Part shown: piece after piece, positions 1 through 10,395 of the stretch | Numbering within the stretch: the first letter of the stretch is position 1 | How the letters are laid out: each line of letters begins with the position of its first letter | Source of the DNA: Cytospora piceicola | Lineage: Eukaryota; Ascomycota; Sordariomycetes; Diaporthales; Cytosporaceae | Assembly (NCBI GenBank): GCA_023375675.1 | Contig: JALQBC010000050.1 | Span: forward strand, 124,001-188,000 | Direction of reading: 5' to 3' | Length of the DNA stretch: 64,000 nt | The notes under the pieces: model-generated | What the model was told of the DNA's origin: nothing | The model's input: the letters and a program-made list of their open reading frames with translations, nothing else | Database searches by the model: none | Made by a program: the position numbers and the translations under genes

Positions 1-145
1 ACCACGGCCCCATGGCTTGTTCACCACAATTAGAGTAGCCTGTTGCTGAGGCATAGTACTGTTGTAGAAGCTGCAGGATGGTGCCGATCAAGGCGACGAC
101 CGAGACGACTAGTGCCACAACAGACACGGCGTCGTTGCTATCCAT
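1..145 (-). CDS. 5' end of a modin-like fungal membrane-anchored protein (runs off left edge)
   Basis: The minus strand is open from an ATG at 145-143 to the window edge (48 codons). It begins MDSNDAVSVV and continues through a strongly hydrophobic stretch (VALVVSVVALIGTILQ, about residues 10-25). It then reads LLQQYYASATGYSNCGEQAM and GPW. From memory this layout (short acidic N-terminus, one membrane helix, LQQY-ASA-GY-x-C-x-x-x-M-G-x-W) is that of a large family in Pezizomycotina often annotated as hypothetical or 'modin'. Its biochemical role is not known to me. Only the N-terminus is visible, so length, introns and integrity cannot be judged. No neighbour suggests a function. The call rests on recognised sequence layout; the anchor is inferred from hydrophobicity. 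Confidence 0.65.
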   Translation of the reverse strand, partial: MDSNDAVSVVALVVSVVALIGTILQLLQQYYASATGYSNCGEQAMGPW

Positions 146-1734
146 GTTGGAGATGTGGTGGATGGCGAGACAGACTTGAGCAGGTTGGGGAGGGGGCAAA
201 GGGGGAGAAATACAAAAGGAGGAGGACAAGGTATTGGCCGCTGTTTGAAGACATGTTCACAGCTCAAGTTCGGCGGACATCATGGCCCTTTTCTATCCGT
301 ATGTGCTTGTCAGACTGCCCATTGTCACTCGCCGGCCTGCCTCGAGGGAGGAAAGGGATTGAAAGAACCGGGAGGCGGATCCAAAGAATGAAGGGGCTTG
401 CGGGCCGAACATATCGAGACTTGCAGGGATTGGAGGGAGCAGACAAGGCTGGAGCATGAGTTGGAGCATAGTCTGAAGCTGGGCGCTTGAAGGATCATCT
501 TCAGAGAAGGATTTTTGAAGGAGGAGCCGCCGCTGTGCATAGGCGAGCTGCTGTGCCGCTTGACCGCGGACGTTGGAGTGAAAATGTATGGGGGGTTCGT
601 TGGGTTGTTGGTGGGCGAATGAGTTTATAAAAGAGCGGTCACCAATGGATTTGCAGGGTGGAGATGCGGCGTTGGGAGTTGACTTTGAAGCTGGAGGGGT
701 TGATGATATGTTATGAAAACAACATGGAGCCTATGGAATTAATAGCATCCAAACCCAAAAATTGAGTTGGGACCCTTTTTTTTTAGCGCCCGCTAGTTGC
801 CCGTGAAGCCGCCCGGGCCGCTGACTGGCATCAACTTAGGTGGTCCGTCCCAGGTGGTCACAGTGGGTAGGTTTGGACCCTCCCGACAATTGAGCCACCT
901 GGTGGCAGCAGCAGAGAGAACAAAATGTGGCCCCAGCAACCCGTCCAGGATATCCCAGGATGTCAAATGCTTGGGCCCATTACGACAACTTACGGTTAGG
1001 TTACTAAGGTATTCGAGACAAGACAGAATCCATAACATTGGTGAATAATCCATCCCCAGTTTCTGCCAGTGTGATCTTCGTGCTAGCAGGGGAAATAAAA
1101 AGCGGCCTGTGGAAGGATGTGTTGTTTCAGGATTCTTTCATAAATTCAGCTTTTGGAGACACATATATGACTGTTCCTCAACAGTTTCAAATCAAGAATA
1201 GAGTTTAGGGGAATATACCATGGAACAACCTTGGAAGCAACCTTGGGACCTTGGAACCTTCAAGGTCACATTCTAAATCTTGTGACAGGGCACATGCTGT
1301 GGCCGCATAGAACCGAAATGGTTACCTGCCAGTTTGACGGGTTGCCAGTTTGACAGGTCAGTGCTACAGCAGCACCGGCCTGTTGATGGGCCACAGGCCG
1401 ACAGTACGGTACATTGGTACGTATATTATACTGACTGACCCATGCCCGACTGTGACGCAACAGCAACTGGGCAGAAGCACCTGGGCAGTGACGACGGCAT
1501 GGTGATCCAATCAATTCATGTCTATTTCTGACTGTCTCTTGGCTTTTGCGTGTACTACCTACTTGGTACCTTCTTAAATACGATATCTCGACCGCTTCTT
1601 TCCCTTCTACATGCAAATACGTTCCTGTGAAGTGTTCATTGACCGTCTCTGCATCTGACCTTGTCAACAATCAACCCAGTCAGTCTCCTCGAGAAAATAG
1701 GGCAAACAAGTCCGACTCTTTCAAGTTGTACCAT
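146..1734. other. Intergenic region, no gene seen
   Basis: I find no open frame here with fungal codon bias, a recognisable domain or credible splice structure. It holds the upstream region of the minus-strand gene ending at 145. A TTTATAAA element lies near 624-631, too far from that gene's ATG to assign. Towards the right end it holds the probable first, non-coding exon of the small peptide gene at 1910. Confidence 0.5.
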
Positions 1735-1818
1735 GTAAGTCTTGCCTCCACGGATCAGCCAACGCACACACACAACACACACACGCGGTCATCTCCCTAT
1801 CGCCCGCTGACATCACAG
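1735..1818 (+). other. Probable 5'-UTR intron of the CaaX peptide gene
   Basis: A consensus donor GTAAGT lies at 1735-1740. A branch-like GCTGAC followed by ATCACAG gives an acceptor at 1817-1818, for an 84-nt intron like the others in this window. It ends 91 nt before the ATG at 1910, so it would lie in the leader. An ATG overlaps the donor (ATG-TAA), so the intron may also remove or create an upstream minimal ORF. Inference from sequence only. Confidence 0.5.
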
Positions 1819-1909
1819 CTTCCCTAGCAGCAATAACAACACCGCCCGACCCGACCGACCTCACCCAGTCCAAGAGACCAAGCCCCCAAAACCCAATAAA
1901 TCAGTCAAA

Positions 1910-2071
1910 ATGCCCAACGGTCCCGCTGCCGCCTCCATATCCACCATTGAGAGCATCCTCAAGCCCGCCGAGGCTACCGGTGGCCATGGTGGCCTACCCG
2001 GCAAGTCCAAGTGCATTGAGTGCGACGGTTACGAGTGCTGCTGCATCCCCATTCCTTGCGTTGTCATGTAG
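1910..2071 (+). CDS. 53-residue Cys-rich peptide with a C-terminal CaaX box (CVVM)
   Basis: A short frame starts at an ATG in good fungal context (TCAAAATGCC). Its codon use is strongly C-ending (CCC, AAC, GCC, TCC, ATC, AAG, TGC), as in well expressed fungal genes. The N-terminal half is Ala/Ser/Gly-rich (MPNGPAAASISTIE...). The C-terminal 19 residues hold all six cysteines (35, 38, 43, 44, 45, 50): CIECDGYECCC, then IPIPCVVM and stop. CVVM is a textbook CaaX farnesylation signal, and the upstream CCC could be palmitoylated, so a lipid-anchored membrane peptide is likely. Ascomycete a-type lipopeptide pheromone precursors also end in C-aliphatic-aliphatic-M, but they are usually shorter and lack the extra cysteines. 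I do not recognise the family. A leader intron (1735-1818) supports a real transcript. Confidence 0.6.
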   Translation: MPNGPAAASISTIESILKPAEATGGHGGLPGKSKCIECDGYECCCIPIPCVVM

Positions 2072-2730
2072 GGCGACGTGGATGGAGAGGAGAGCAACAA
2101 GTGATTTATTAGTATTTGATGGGTCATACAGCTGGAGGGAATCGAGGCGTTCATTTTGCATTTGAGCACAGACAACATGGACAGGACACCGGAGAAGAAA
2201 TCATGCCTACAGTTTGGAGACTCAGAATAGGAGGCACAACCCGGGTGGTAACATCTTTACTACCGTCAGCAAGGACAGTCGGACGTGACGGCGCATGCAT
2301 GTATGCGAATGTGTGTGGTCATGATACGTCAATTATCTCTAAATACCGGAATAGGCTGCCAATCCTCTCAGCAAACATGATATGACCGGAACGCCAGCAA
2401 TGAGGAACCGAAGACACCTTGACTTGCATCAAGGAGTCTATGAAATAATGCTCTTGAGAGCTCGGGTATGTGACAACAAAAACTCGACAATCCACCTTCC
2501 CCCCTCCCCCCACCCACCAAACACTACTTCCCCCTCAGAAACATAATATGAAGAAGAGGCATACGATAAATACTCCATCCGTGACCAAACATGAAACCCT
2601 TTTTCTTTTATTTCCTTCAGTCGTGTGTGTGCGTGACATGTTTCCATAAGCTCAAATTAATGCTACCATTAATGTTCTGCTTCGAACGGCAACCAATTTG
2701 CCGTTCAAGTACTGTTCAAACCTTCGAGGA
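2072..2730. other. Convergent 3' flanks, no further gene seen
   Basis: This spacer lies between the plus-strand CaaX peptide gene and the minus-strand CDC4-like gene. It is expected to carry both 3' untranslated regions. Short frames here have no biased codon use or recognisable domains. Confidence 0.5.
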
Positions 2731-5700
2731 TCAAACCTCCTCTTCAATTAGCCGCTGCACCTCAGGCCCGTTGAGCAAGATGCGCTTGCCCAGCTCCTCA
2801 GGCGGCTTTCCATCACGGACGGCACCAAAGTCAAGAATCTGTTACCAAAGCAGTTAGCACCTTGCGGCCCACTTCACGGTGTCATGCGGATTACTTACCT
2901 CAACATAAGTAAGGTTGTCCCTCTGCACAGCGGCCACACAACGCCTCTCATCAAACTTGACCTGCCAGACCCCGCCAAGGTCCGTAAGCAGGTCTTGGAC
3001 GTGGTCACCCGTGTTGACATCCCACATCTTGACCGTCTTCTCGGAACCGCTGATAACCTTGCGTCCGTCATGCTGGAAACACGTAATTGCCCCGGTATGC
3101 GCGCTTAGCGTGTGCTTGAGCTTGCCGTTGTCCGGGTTCCAGATGCGCAATGTGCTATCGGCCGCGGCGGAAACCAAAAGCTCGTCGTGCAGATCCAGAA
3201 GCCCGACAAGAAGGGTGTGGCCCTCTAGACTATGTAGACACGCACCCGTGTCGAGATCCCATATCTTGACAAACGAGTCCATAGAGCCCGAGATGCACCG
3301 ATTACGCTTGTGGTCGAGGACGACAGAGTAGACCTTTTGGCTGTGTCCGTGGAGCACATGCAGGGCCTCGCCCGTGCTGATGCGCCATACGCGGACGGTT
3401 GCGTCGTAGCTGCCAGAAACGAGCACGTCGCCGTGCGCCGCGATGGAACGGACCGAGTGGGTATGGCCGCTTAAGATCCGGACAAAGTATGGGCACTCGG
3501 CGTCGTTAGCGGGAGGCCCTGTCTGGATATATCGTCGAGACCCTGCCTCGGGCAGTCTCCATACTCGTAGCTGGCTGTCTCGAGACCCCGTGATGATGAG
3601 CGGGTTGGGTGGCATCATCACTGGCGCACCATCCACTCCAACCTTGCCAGTATCAGCTGGCATTAGGATCTGGAGGCATCGTACCGTGGATGTGTGTCCG
3701 TAGAAAACCTGAGAGCACATGCCCTTCTCGATGTCCCAGACACGAACTGACCGGTCGGTGCTACCAGACACCAGCGTATTGCCTTCGTATTGAAGAGCCC
3801 AGACGCCACCTTCGTGGCCCTCGAGCTTCTTCCGCAGCTTGCCCGTCTTGGTATCGTACACATGAATGAGAGTGTCGTCACTGCCAGTGATGATCTTGTC
3901 GTCGTCGAACTGCAAGCAGGTGATGACATGGCGAGGGTGTGCCGCGAACGCGACGTGACCAGGCTTGACCTTTCCGCTCGTCCAGCTCTGGCGGATCATA
4001 TAGTGGCGGCGATACAGGGACTTGAACAGGTGTAGTCTTCGAAGGCTGGGAAGACCACGTCGGGGGTCGGGGACGGCCAGTGCTGCCTCGTTGGCCGCCG
4101 ATATGGGACCCTCGGCCTTGAACTTGAGCGGCGAGGACGGAGTATCTTCCTTGAGTGATTCCTGCAGACTAACTCTACGCTTGGTGCGCTCCAGGTTGGC
4201 ATAGTTATGCACCCCCCGCTTCCGCTTCGAGCTACGCAGTTTCGGCATCTCGGGCTTGGGGGAGCGCAGCTCAGCCTCAGTCGAGGTCAAGCGATTCTGC
4301 AGACTCAGATCAAGCTCAGCGCCCTCGGCACCTTCCGGATCTTGCCAACCCCAGCCCTGCGTGATGGCCTTCTTAAGCTCACCAGGTGCAAGCTGGAACC
4401 CCTCGCGGTCAAAGAGCTCCTTCCAACCAGTCTCGTTGCTATCGATCATGGTACGCCAATGCTTCGAGACCTGTGCCGCACGACAGAGGTCGCGGTGGTC
4501 GAGGAAAGAGAGGACATGGAGACCCAGTTCAATAGGCAATTGCTTCAGGAAGTCACACTTCAGGGCGGGATTGACAACGTCAGCAACCATGTGCAAGGTC
4601 TTCCGGGGACATCGACGAAGGAGCTGATACATCATGAAAGTCTTCATATCGTTGGGCATGGAATCGAACGACTCGAGCATGGACCTGGTGTCCAGCATGC
4701 TGACAGCCCGTTCGAAGGAATGCCGATCACGTTGTGAAGGAGAGTCAGCCACCATTTCCAAATCTGCAACATCGAGCCCCCCGGTGGATTGCGTATCCTG
4801 GTCCTGGCTCTCATCGAGCCATCGTCTCCGAGAAGATCTAGTAAGACTTCGCGAAAAGCCCGAAACGTTCTCATCTTCCTCGGCCTCGTCTTCTTGTGGT
4901 TCAGTCGTGTGCAACTGGGCCGCGGCCAAAGTCGGGGACAGCCTGGGGCTGGGCAGACTAACATCCGGGTCTGCAACGGTTATAGAGGGGCGCGGAGGCA
5001 CAGTTCCGTGGATGTCGTCCAGCGACTCGGCAAAGGGCTCGACATCGGCGTCAGTAATGGGGGGCGTAGCCACATTACTGCTGAACACGGTCTGTGATTC
5101 ACTACTAGCAGGACTGGCCACCTCGTATGTAGCCGCGGCCTGGCTAGGGCTTGTCGCTGCCGGATCCGTCAGGTGCAAAGGCCTCAGCCTCTGTGGTCCC
5201 TCGATATTGGCCGGCGTGACTTCAGACCTGTCGGGAGTAGCCAGGTATAACGAAGACGGCGTCTGCCGGGTGATTCTCTCCCTTCCGCCGTGCGAAACAG
5301 CTCTGCGGAGCCTGTCGGAGACTGAACTGCTCGCATGACTGCGAGATGACCTCTGGGAAACCTTGTTGGACGCAGTTGGGTTGGACGGTGCATGTCGGCG
5401 GGACCTGCGTACCTGTGATTCGGTAGTAGGTTTGACAGGTTGTCGTGGCGGCTCAGGGGCGGGCGTGCCACGCTCAGAATTGGACATTACGCTCCCTTCG
5501 AGTTCAAGAGGCTTGGACTAGGAATTTCGTCAGCATAAACGCATGCATGCACCACGGGCATGATGTCGACCAACCTGGAAGTCTGAACCGAATGATGGCT
5601 CGCTGAAGGACCATGCGAATTCATCGTCATTCTCGGATAGGTCCAAGGTGAACTTCCTCAGATCTGGTGGTGTGGGACCTTGGGCCAACGGGTACTCCTT

Positions 5701-5955
5701 CAAGTCGAGAGCCTCCAAGGGCCTTGGTTGCCGTATGAAGACAGGGGGGTATGATCGTTTTGTAGTCGTGGTGGTTGTGACAGTCTTAGTCTCGACACAC
5801 TGAGCAAGCTCGTATTGGAGACTTGCAGCACTTCCGGGTACATCGCTCTCGGGGTCGTCGAAGCTGACTGTTAACCTCTGGTTCGTCCGGGGCCGTCGAA
5901 TCTCGGTAGTCTTCTGTACGGGTGTCGAGCCTTTTGCTGGAGGGGGGAGCGTCAT
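2731..5955 (-). CDS. CDC4: CDC4-type F-box/WD40 substrate adaptor of an SCF ubiquitin ligase
   Basis: Three exons: 5955-5575, 5517-2899 and 2838-2731 (introns 57 and 60 nt, both phase 0), 1035 residues. Residues 1-127 form an exon with a Thr run (ETKTVTTTTTTKRS) and a segment PLEALDLKEYPLAQG that I recall from fungal Cdc4 N-termini. Low-complexity sequence follows. The F-box is at about 449-487 (LPIELGLHVLSFLDHRDL). About seven WD40 blades run from about 650 to 1000, with RVWDIEKG, KIWDLDTG, RIWNPDNG and KMWDVNTG. The last exon gives ILDFGAVRDGKPPEELG and ends IEEEV. The family recruits phosphorylated substrates such as CDK inhibitors and transcription factors to Skp1-Cul1 for ubiquitination. 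Stopping at the unspliced frame (2854) would give a false C-terminus. A related sulphur-controller or FWD-1-type F-box/WD protein is the main alternative. Confidence 0.85.
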
Positions 5956-8110
5956 CTTGGGCAAGGAAGATGTGGAAGCGGCGACGAGAAATGATAGAGA
6001 AAATGATGGATGGATGCCGACAAGACGGTCGACTTGATGGACTCGATGACAGGAGAACGGGTCCAGATCGAGGTCGATTTCGATGTCGATGTCGATGTCG
6101 ATGTCGCAGATGTTTGGCCGGAATAGCTGCCACACGTACAACAAAGATTTCGTACGGATGACAGACCGGGTACTGTATCAACGCGTATCTGGCGTATCTA
6201 GCGTACTAATCGGCGTATTCTGGCACGAGACAGCCTCGTGTAGTCGGCTGTAACGCGTGTCTCCCCTTACAGGGGTACCGCACCTGGTACTGTAGACAGG
6301 ATAATCCCGAGTCAAGAAGAGGCCCTCAGACAATGTTACTCATCTCCTTCCTTTTGCACGATGTAGTTGGTCTGCTTGACGTTTGACGTTTGCGGGTTGT
6401 GGTATTGGACCTCGAGAAGAAGAGGAGAGGCAGTCGTGGTTTGTCGAATGGGCTGGTGGATGGTGGGTGGTTTTTTTTCGCCGTCAGATGTAAGATGGAG
6501 GTAAGATGGGGTTGTTGGCACGAGGCACGAGACGCACTGCACGGGGCAGGCAGGCAGTAAGTAGTAGAGGGAAGGAGGAGGCGCTGGTCAACAACGCCTA
6601 AACTTTGGCCTCCCGAGAACGCTGAACGGCGAGATCAGAAAAGAACGTCTGAAACCTGACGATACAAGAACAAACTGAGTATTTGACGATAGACAAGATA
6701 GATGTCGTGCAAGGCTTCAAGTCGTGTCGTTGTCGTGTCGTGTCGTCAGAAGGTGCCCCCTTTCAACGTTTTTTTGCTTTGATGCCCAGGTGATGTGACG
6801 AAGCGAGTTCGCCTGTCCAGCCCTTCCAGCCTTTCCAGCACGCCAGAATAGCGGGCAGCGCTCTTAGCACGGATTACGGATTACGGATTACGGGGTACGT
6901 ACCCCTTGTTTCTTCCACTGTGAATCCCCGTACCAACTGCCAGTAAGGTTTACTTGGTAGGCAACGGGCAGCCAGTGGCCCGGTGGGGTCCGTTGGAGCC
7001 CCGTTGGAGACGGACCCCTGCAAACGGCCCCTGCTCCACCAATTCTTACTGGCTGAGGGCGCTAATCATCACTTCAAAGCGCTGGGCACTCTGGCACTTT
7101 AGCCGCGGGCGGAACGGTACTGCGTCCTGCAGGGATTTGAAAGTACAGGCGTAGAATCCCCAGTATATCACGTTTTCCAGCCACATCGGAGACGTGACGC
7201 CACATGTCATCCCGTCCCGAACAGCTGGGCAAACCCTGCAGACATGTTCTACTGACTAAGACTGAGGCTGAGGCTGAGGACGGCACGGTTGAGAACTTCC
7301 ACGGTTGAGGCTGAACAACGCCAGTGGCAATAAATCTACAGAAAATCTGGTCTAGACTTCAGATCCTACTACAGAAATACTTGGTCCGGCCCTCTTCCCC
7401 CTCCCTCGGGTCCCCCCTCTCCCTCTCCCTCGGGCTATCGGTATCGAGATCGTTTTGAACTCGGTACCGCATTATATCGGTGAATTACCAGCACACAGCC
7501 TTTTATGCCATGCATTACCATGTTTAGCATGGTTTACATTTGTCTCGCGGGACAAGATTTCATTGAGCTGTTACCTTTTTTGGGACTTGCATTTTTTCAT
7601 CATATCCCCCCTGGGTTGATCTGACTGGTCTTCCTGCAACATATTGACAAGTGTCCCCCCCTTATGCCCCCCTTCCATGGTGTTGAGTACCGGTACTACA
7701 TCACTCCGGAAGTCGCGACGGCTCAACTGGCATACCCATTACTTGACTCTTGGCCAGTTCCCCTTCTGAGCTCTATGGCCTGGGATGTTTTTCTGCGATT
7801 CATCATAGATGTTGTCCACGGGCAGCTTTCGAATTATCGCGAGTGAAACCGGTATGAAAACCGCCGTTATTGCCTACCCTATCCTGTTCACATCTCTTTG
7901 CCTCTACCCTTATTGCTGAAGAATTAAACTCTACTATCATCAGACCCACAGTCTACATGTTCCCCAGCATCACCGACCAGTGAAGTCCCCACTTTCCAAG
8001 CACTCGTCGCTCCCTTCGTCCCCCAACACCATTATAGTACCCTGAGCCATGTCTTTCACCCTCCATGCCCATCATCCAAGGTACTCATGGGAGCAATGAT
8101 GGCGGTGACA
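5956..8110. other. CDC4 upstream region and intergenic spacer, no gene seen
   Basis: The first ~190 nt remain open upstream of the chosen CDC4 start (to an ATG at 6144). That extension would encode an Asp/Ile dipeptide run from the hexanucleotide repeat at 6081-6106, so I treat it as leader. TTACGGA repeats occur near 6865-6890 and a pyrimidine-rich CCCTCT tract near 7395-7435. No frame with recognisable protein features was found. Confidence 0.5.
6081..6106. repeat. (CGATGT)n hexanucleotide microsatellite
   Basis: About 4.3 tandem copies of CGATGT lie in the presumed CDC4 leader. If translated on the minus strand they would encode alternating Asp-Ile. Confidence 0.9.
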
Positions 8111-8725
8111 TCACTGTCTATACCTCCCCCGGGCGATCGTGCTCGTCACAGTGGTAAAGACCGTTTCATAGACCGTCTGCGGCCCACAAGTTGTCGGAAC
8201 GGACGGTGCAGTGATTTCCGGGCCGAGGTTTCCTTCGTTGAGCCCTTGGTCTGCAAATGGGCTGCTGGCGGGTACGGTAATGTTTGGGCCTCCAGGCACA
8301 GTGATGATTACTGTCTCGGGGGCGGGCTGGGTGACGGGAGCGAAGTTTCCCGGAATCGTGACGGTGATTCCTGGGACAGTGATGGTGCTTCCCGGGCCTG
8401 TGACGGTAGGACCGGGCACCGTCACAGTGGTAGTAACCGTTTGGACCGGTAACTCGGTCTTCAGACCGGATGGCGAACTAGTGACAATGGGAAGAGGACA
8501 TGAGCAACCGGCATCACCATCGGCATCGCCATCATCATGGCCATGACCATGCCTATGACCGGGGCCGGGGCCGGGGCCGGGCCAGCCGTATTGGCCATCT
8601 GGAGGCCCAAGGAGGTCATCACGAGCCTGGAAATGGCCAAGGGCTTGGACATGTGAGGAGAGGAGGAGAATAGCGAGGTTGCGGAGCCTGTGGGACTTTG
8701 TTGTTGTTGTTGTTGATGGTGCCAT
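8111..8725 (-). CDS. Predicted secreted Thr/Val/Pro-rich glycoprotein-like protein
   Basis: 204 residues from the ATG at 8725. An in-frame codon 26 codons upstream is less likely because the chosen Met begins a signal-like segment: basic KSHRLRN, then the hydrophobic LAILLLSSHVQALG (about residues 10-30). A Gly/Pro and His/Asp/Gly low-complexity part follows (PGPGPGPGHRHGHGH, then DDGDADGDAG). After that come repeats of the type TVTVPGPTVTGPGSTITVPG and ITVTIPG, and a tail with TVYETVFTTVTSTI. Thr-Val-Thr runs are typical of O-glycosylated fungal wall or adhesin-like proteins. No GPI-anchor signal is visible, and the short C-terminus could continue through an intron I cannot place. I do not recognise a named family. 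A TATA-like element lies about 95-105 nt upstream. Confidence 0.55.
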   Translation of the reverse strand: MAPSTTTTTKSHRLRNLAILLLSSHVQALGHFQARDDLLGPPDGQYGWPGPGPGPGHRHGHGHDDGDADGDAGCSCPLPIVTSSPSGLKTELPVQTVTTTVTVPGPTVTGPGSTITVPGITVTIPGNFAPVTQPAPETVIITVPGGPNITVPASSPFADQGLNEGNLGPEITAPSVPTTCGPQTVYETVFTTVTSTIARGRYRQ

Positions 8726-8818
8726 TGTGATGAGCCGAGGAAGGTCGTGCTCTGGGACAATTCTGTATTGTGATGGTAGAGAGTTTCGGAATGGTACAGT
8801 CAAGCGACAGCATCGCCA

Positions 8819-8828
8819 TATTTATATA
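8819..8828 (-). promoter_or_regulatory. TATA-like element upstream of the secreted-type gene
   Basis: The minus strand reads TATATAAATA, 94-103 nt before the ATG at 8725. The spacing suits a fungal TATA box with a short leader. Sequence match only. Confidence 0.4.
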
Positions 8829-9692
8829 CGCCATGATGCACTCGTTCTCGATATGCCTGGAAGGCGAAGACGAAGGGATAGAACTAGGGACAGACTCGGA
8901 TGAACCTTTGGAAGCTGGACTATTCAGTGCCCATCAATACGACTATGGAGTTGACTATTGCCAAGGTGGCAATTAACAAGTCTATATAGGGAGGATACAA
9001 ACTATCATACATATGTGGAAGCCGTTAAATGTTCTTTGTGTCCAAATGTCTTCAAGGTTCAGTCGCATAGGACTCTTTGAGAAGGGAGCGTATGTCGCTT
9101 CCACCTGGTACCATCGGAGAAGGATATACCCCTTCTTATCCAGTTCTGGTTCAAACAGAGCCAGATTCCAAATTCTGTATAATAGACTGTAAGGGTGGAG
9201 TTGGTCAGTCCCAATAGTGTATGTCTGTACTGCAAAAAGGGAGAAAGTGATGACCCCTGAATTCAGGGGCGGTGTGGGTGTACATTTATGACCGAGAGGT
9301 GTGTATATATTGTATCTAGACAAGCATATGGGTGACTAAGAAGGCGTGTTGCCTGCCGGAACACCGCATGATCTGCACCTGCCGGCGCAAATGATGGGAA
9401 AGGCGTAATTTCCATAGCGCGCAAGTTCCAGCATCACACAAGGTCGCGACACGACATTCTTCCTTTCTCCTTGTAATCTCAGCGGGGATTTTCTCCGTTT
9501 TCGACGTTATCCGAGGTGTCATTCCATGGAGAGCTCTATGTAATGCAGACCATCTACTCTTGATACTCTCGTTCCTTATGCCACGCGCGAACTAGTCCCC
9601 AGCAGAGGGGTTGTCGGTTTCTTTGTTACAGTACCTCTATACAGTACTTTTCTACCATTTTTTGTTCTTATTCGGCCCCGCGGCGAGTCATC
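8829..9692. other. Divergent intergenic region between the secreted-type gene and LAMTOR1
   Basis: This probably carries upstream sequences of both flanking divergent genes. A 113-codon minus-strand frame (8982-9323) shows no domain and no coding bias, and I do not call it. Confidence 0.45.
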
Positions 9693-10395
9693 ATGGGTAT
9701 CTGCGCATCATGTCTGGGTCAGCGACGGCAAGATTCCGTCAGAGAGGCAAGTGCAAATCTTTGAGAGAAGGCGAGGCGGGAAGAGGGAGAGGGAGAGAAG
9801 GAGAGAACGGGGTCCAGCCTGACCAGTCTGGGGTTATCTGTTCAGCTGCTGACCTACTGAGCTTCTTCTGCAGGACGAAGAATCGCGCCTTCTTTTCGAT
9901 GATCCCGACAGCATACAATACGGCAGTTTCGGCGAGCAGCAGATGACGGGGCAGAATGACCCTCTGGAGGCTCAACGAGAGATCGAGGCTCTGCAGCGGG
10001 TTGTGGCTCGAACCTCTGAGTACGCCAGAAGCGGATCCCTCCGAAGGCAGATCGAACGAACGACAGGCTGATGTGTACGTTGGTGCTCTAGTAACATGGT
10101 GGACATATTCGAGATAGCGCCTCCAAAGGATGCACAGCGCAATGCACCCCCGAACCCATACGGCCATGTGGGTCAGGAAGCACGTCAGATGCGGTACCAG
10201 TCTTTGCTCTCCAAGCTCAGTGCTGATGACCTGGACGCTGCGGCCACTGGGGCCAGGGTCGACTGGCTTCGAGAAGGAGAAGAGGAGGAGGAGGAAGACG
10301 CCGCCGAGCTGCAGAACATGGTCCCACATATCAAGACAGAGTCCGGCGATGCACTGGTCGGCAACTTCAGGGAAGCGGCCGCGGCGATGGCATGA
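9693..10395 (+). CDS. LAMTOR1: LAMTOR1/Meh1 (Ego1)-like lysosomal/vacuolar membrane anchor of the Ragulator/EGO complex
   Basis: Three exons: 9693-9746, 9874-10019 and 10092-10395, 167 residues. The N-terminus MGICASCLG has Gly2 for N-myristoylation and Cys4/Cys7 for palmitoylation, as expected for the protein that tethers Rag GTPases and TORC1 signalling to the vacuole. Exon 2 gives DEESRLLFDDPDSIQYGSFG, a conserved acidic/Tyr motif following the lipid anchor. Exon 3 begins NMVDIFEIAPPKDAQR and carries helical sequence plus an acidic run (EGEEEEEEDAAEL). Intron 1 (9747-9873) has a GC donor in perfect AG|GCAAGT context and preserves frame. The nearby GT donor option breaks it. Intron 2 (10020-10091) is GT-AG, phase 2. 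The start is fixed by the myristoylation context. The call rests on recognised layout rather than a search. Confidence 0.8.

Noticed and set aside
5956..6144. N-terminal extension of CDC4 to an upstream ATG
   Set aside because: It would translate the CGATGT repeat into an Asp-Ile run; the downstream Met at 5955 starts sequence resembling the family.
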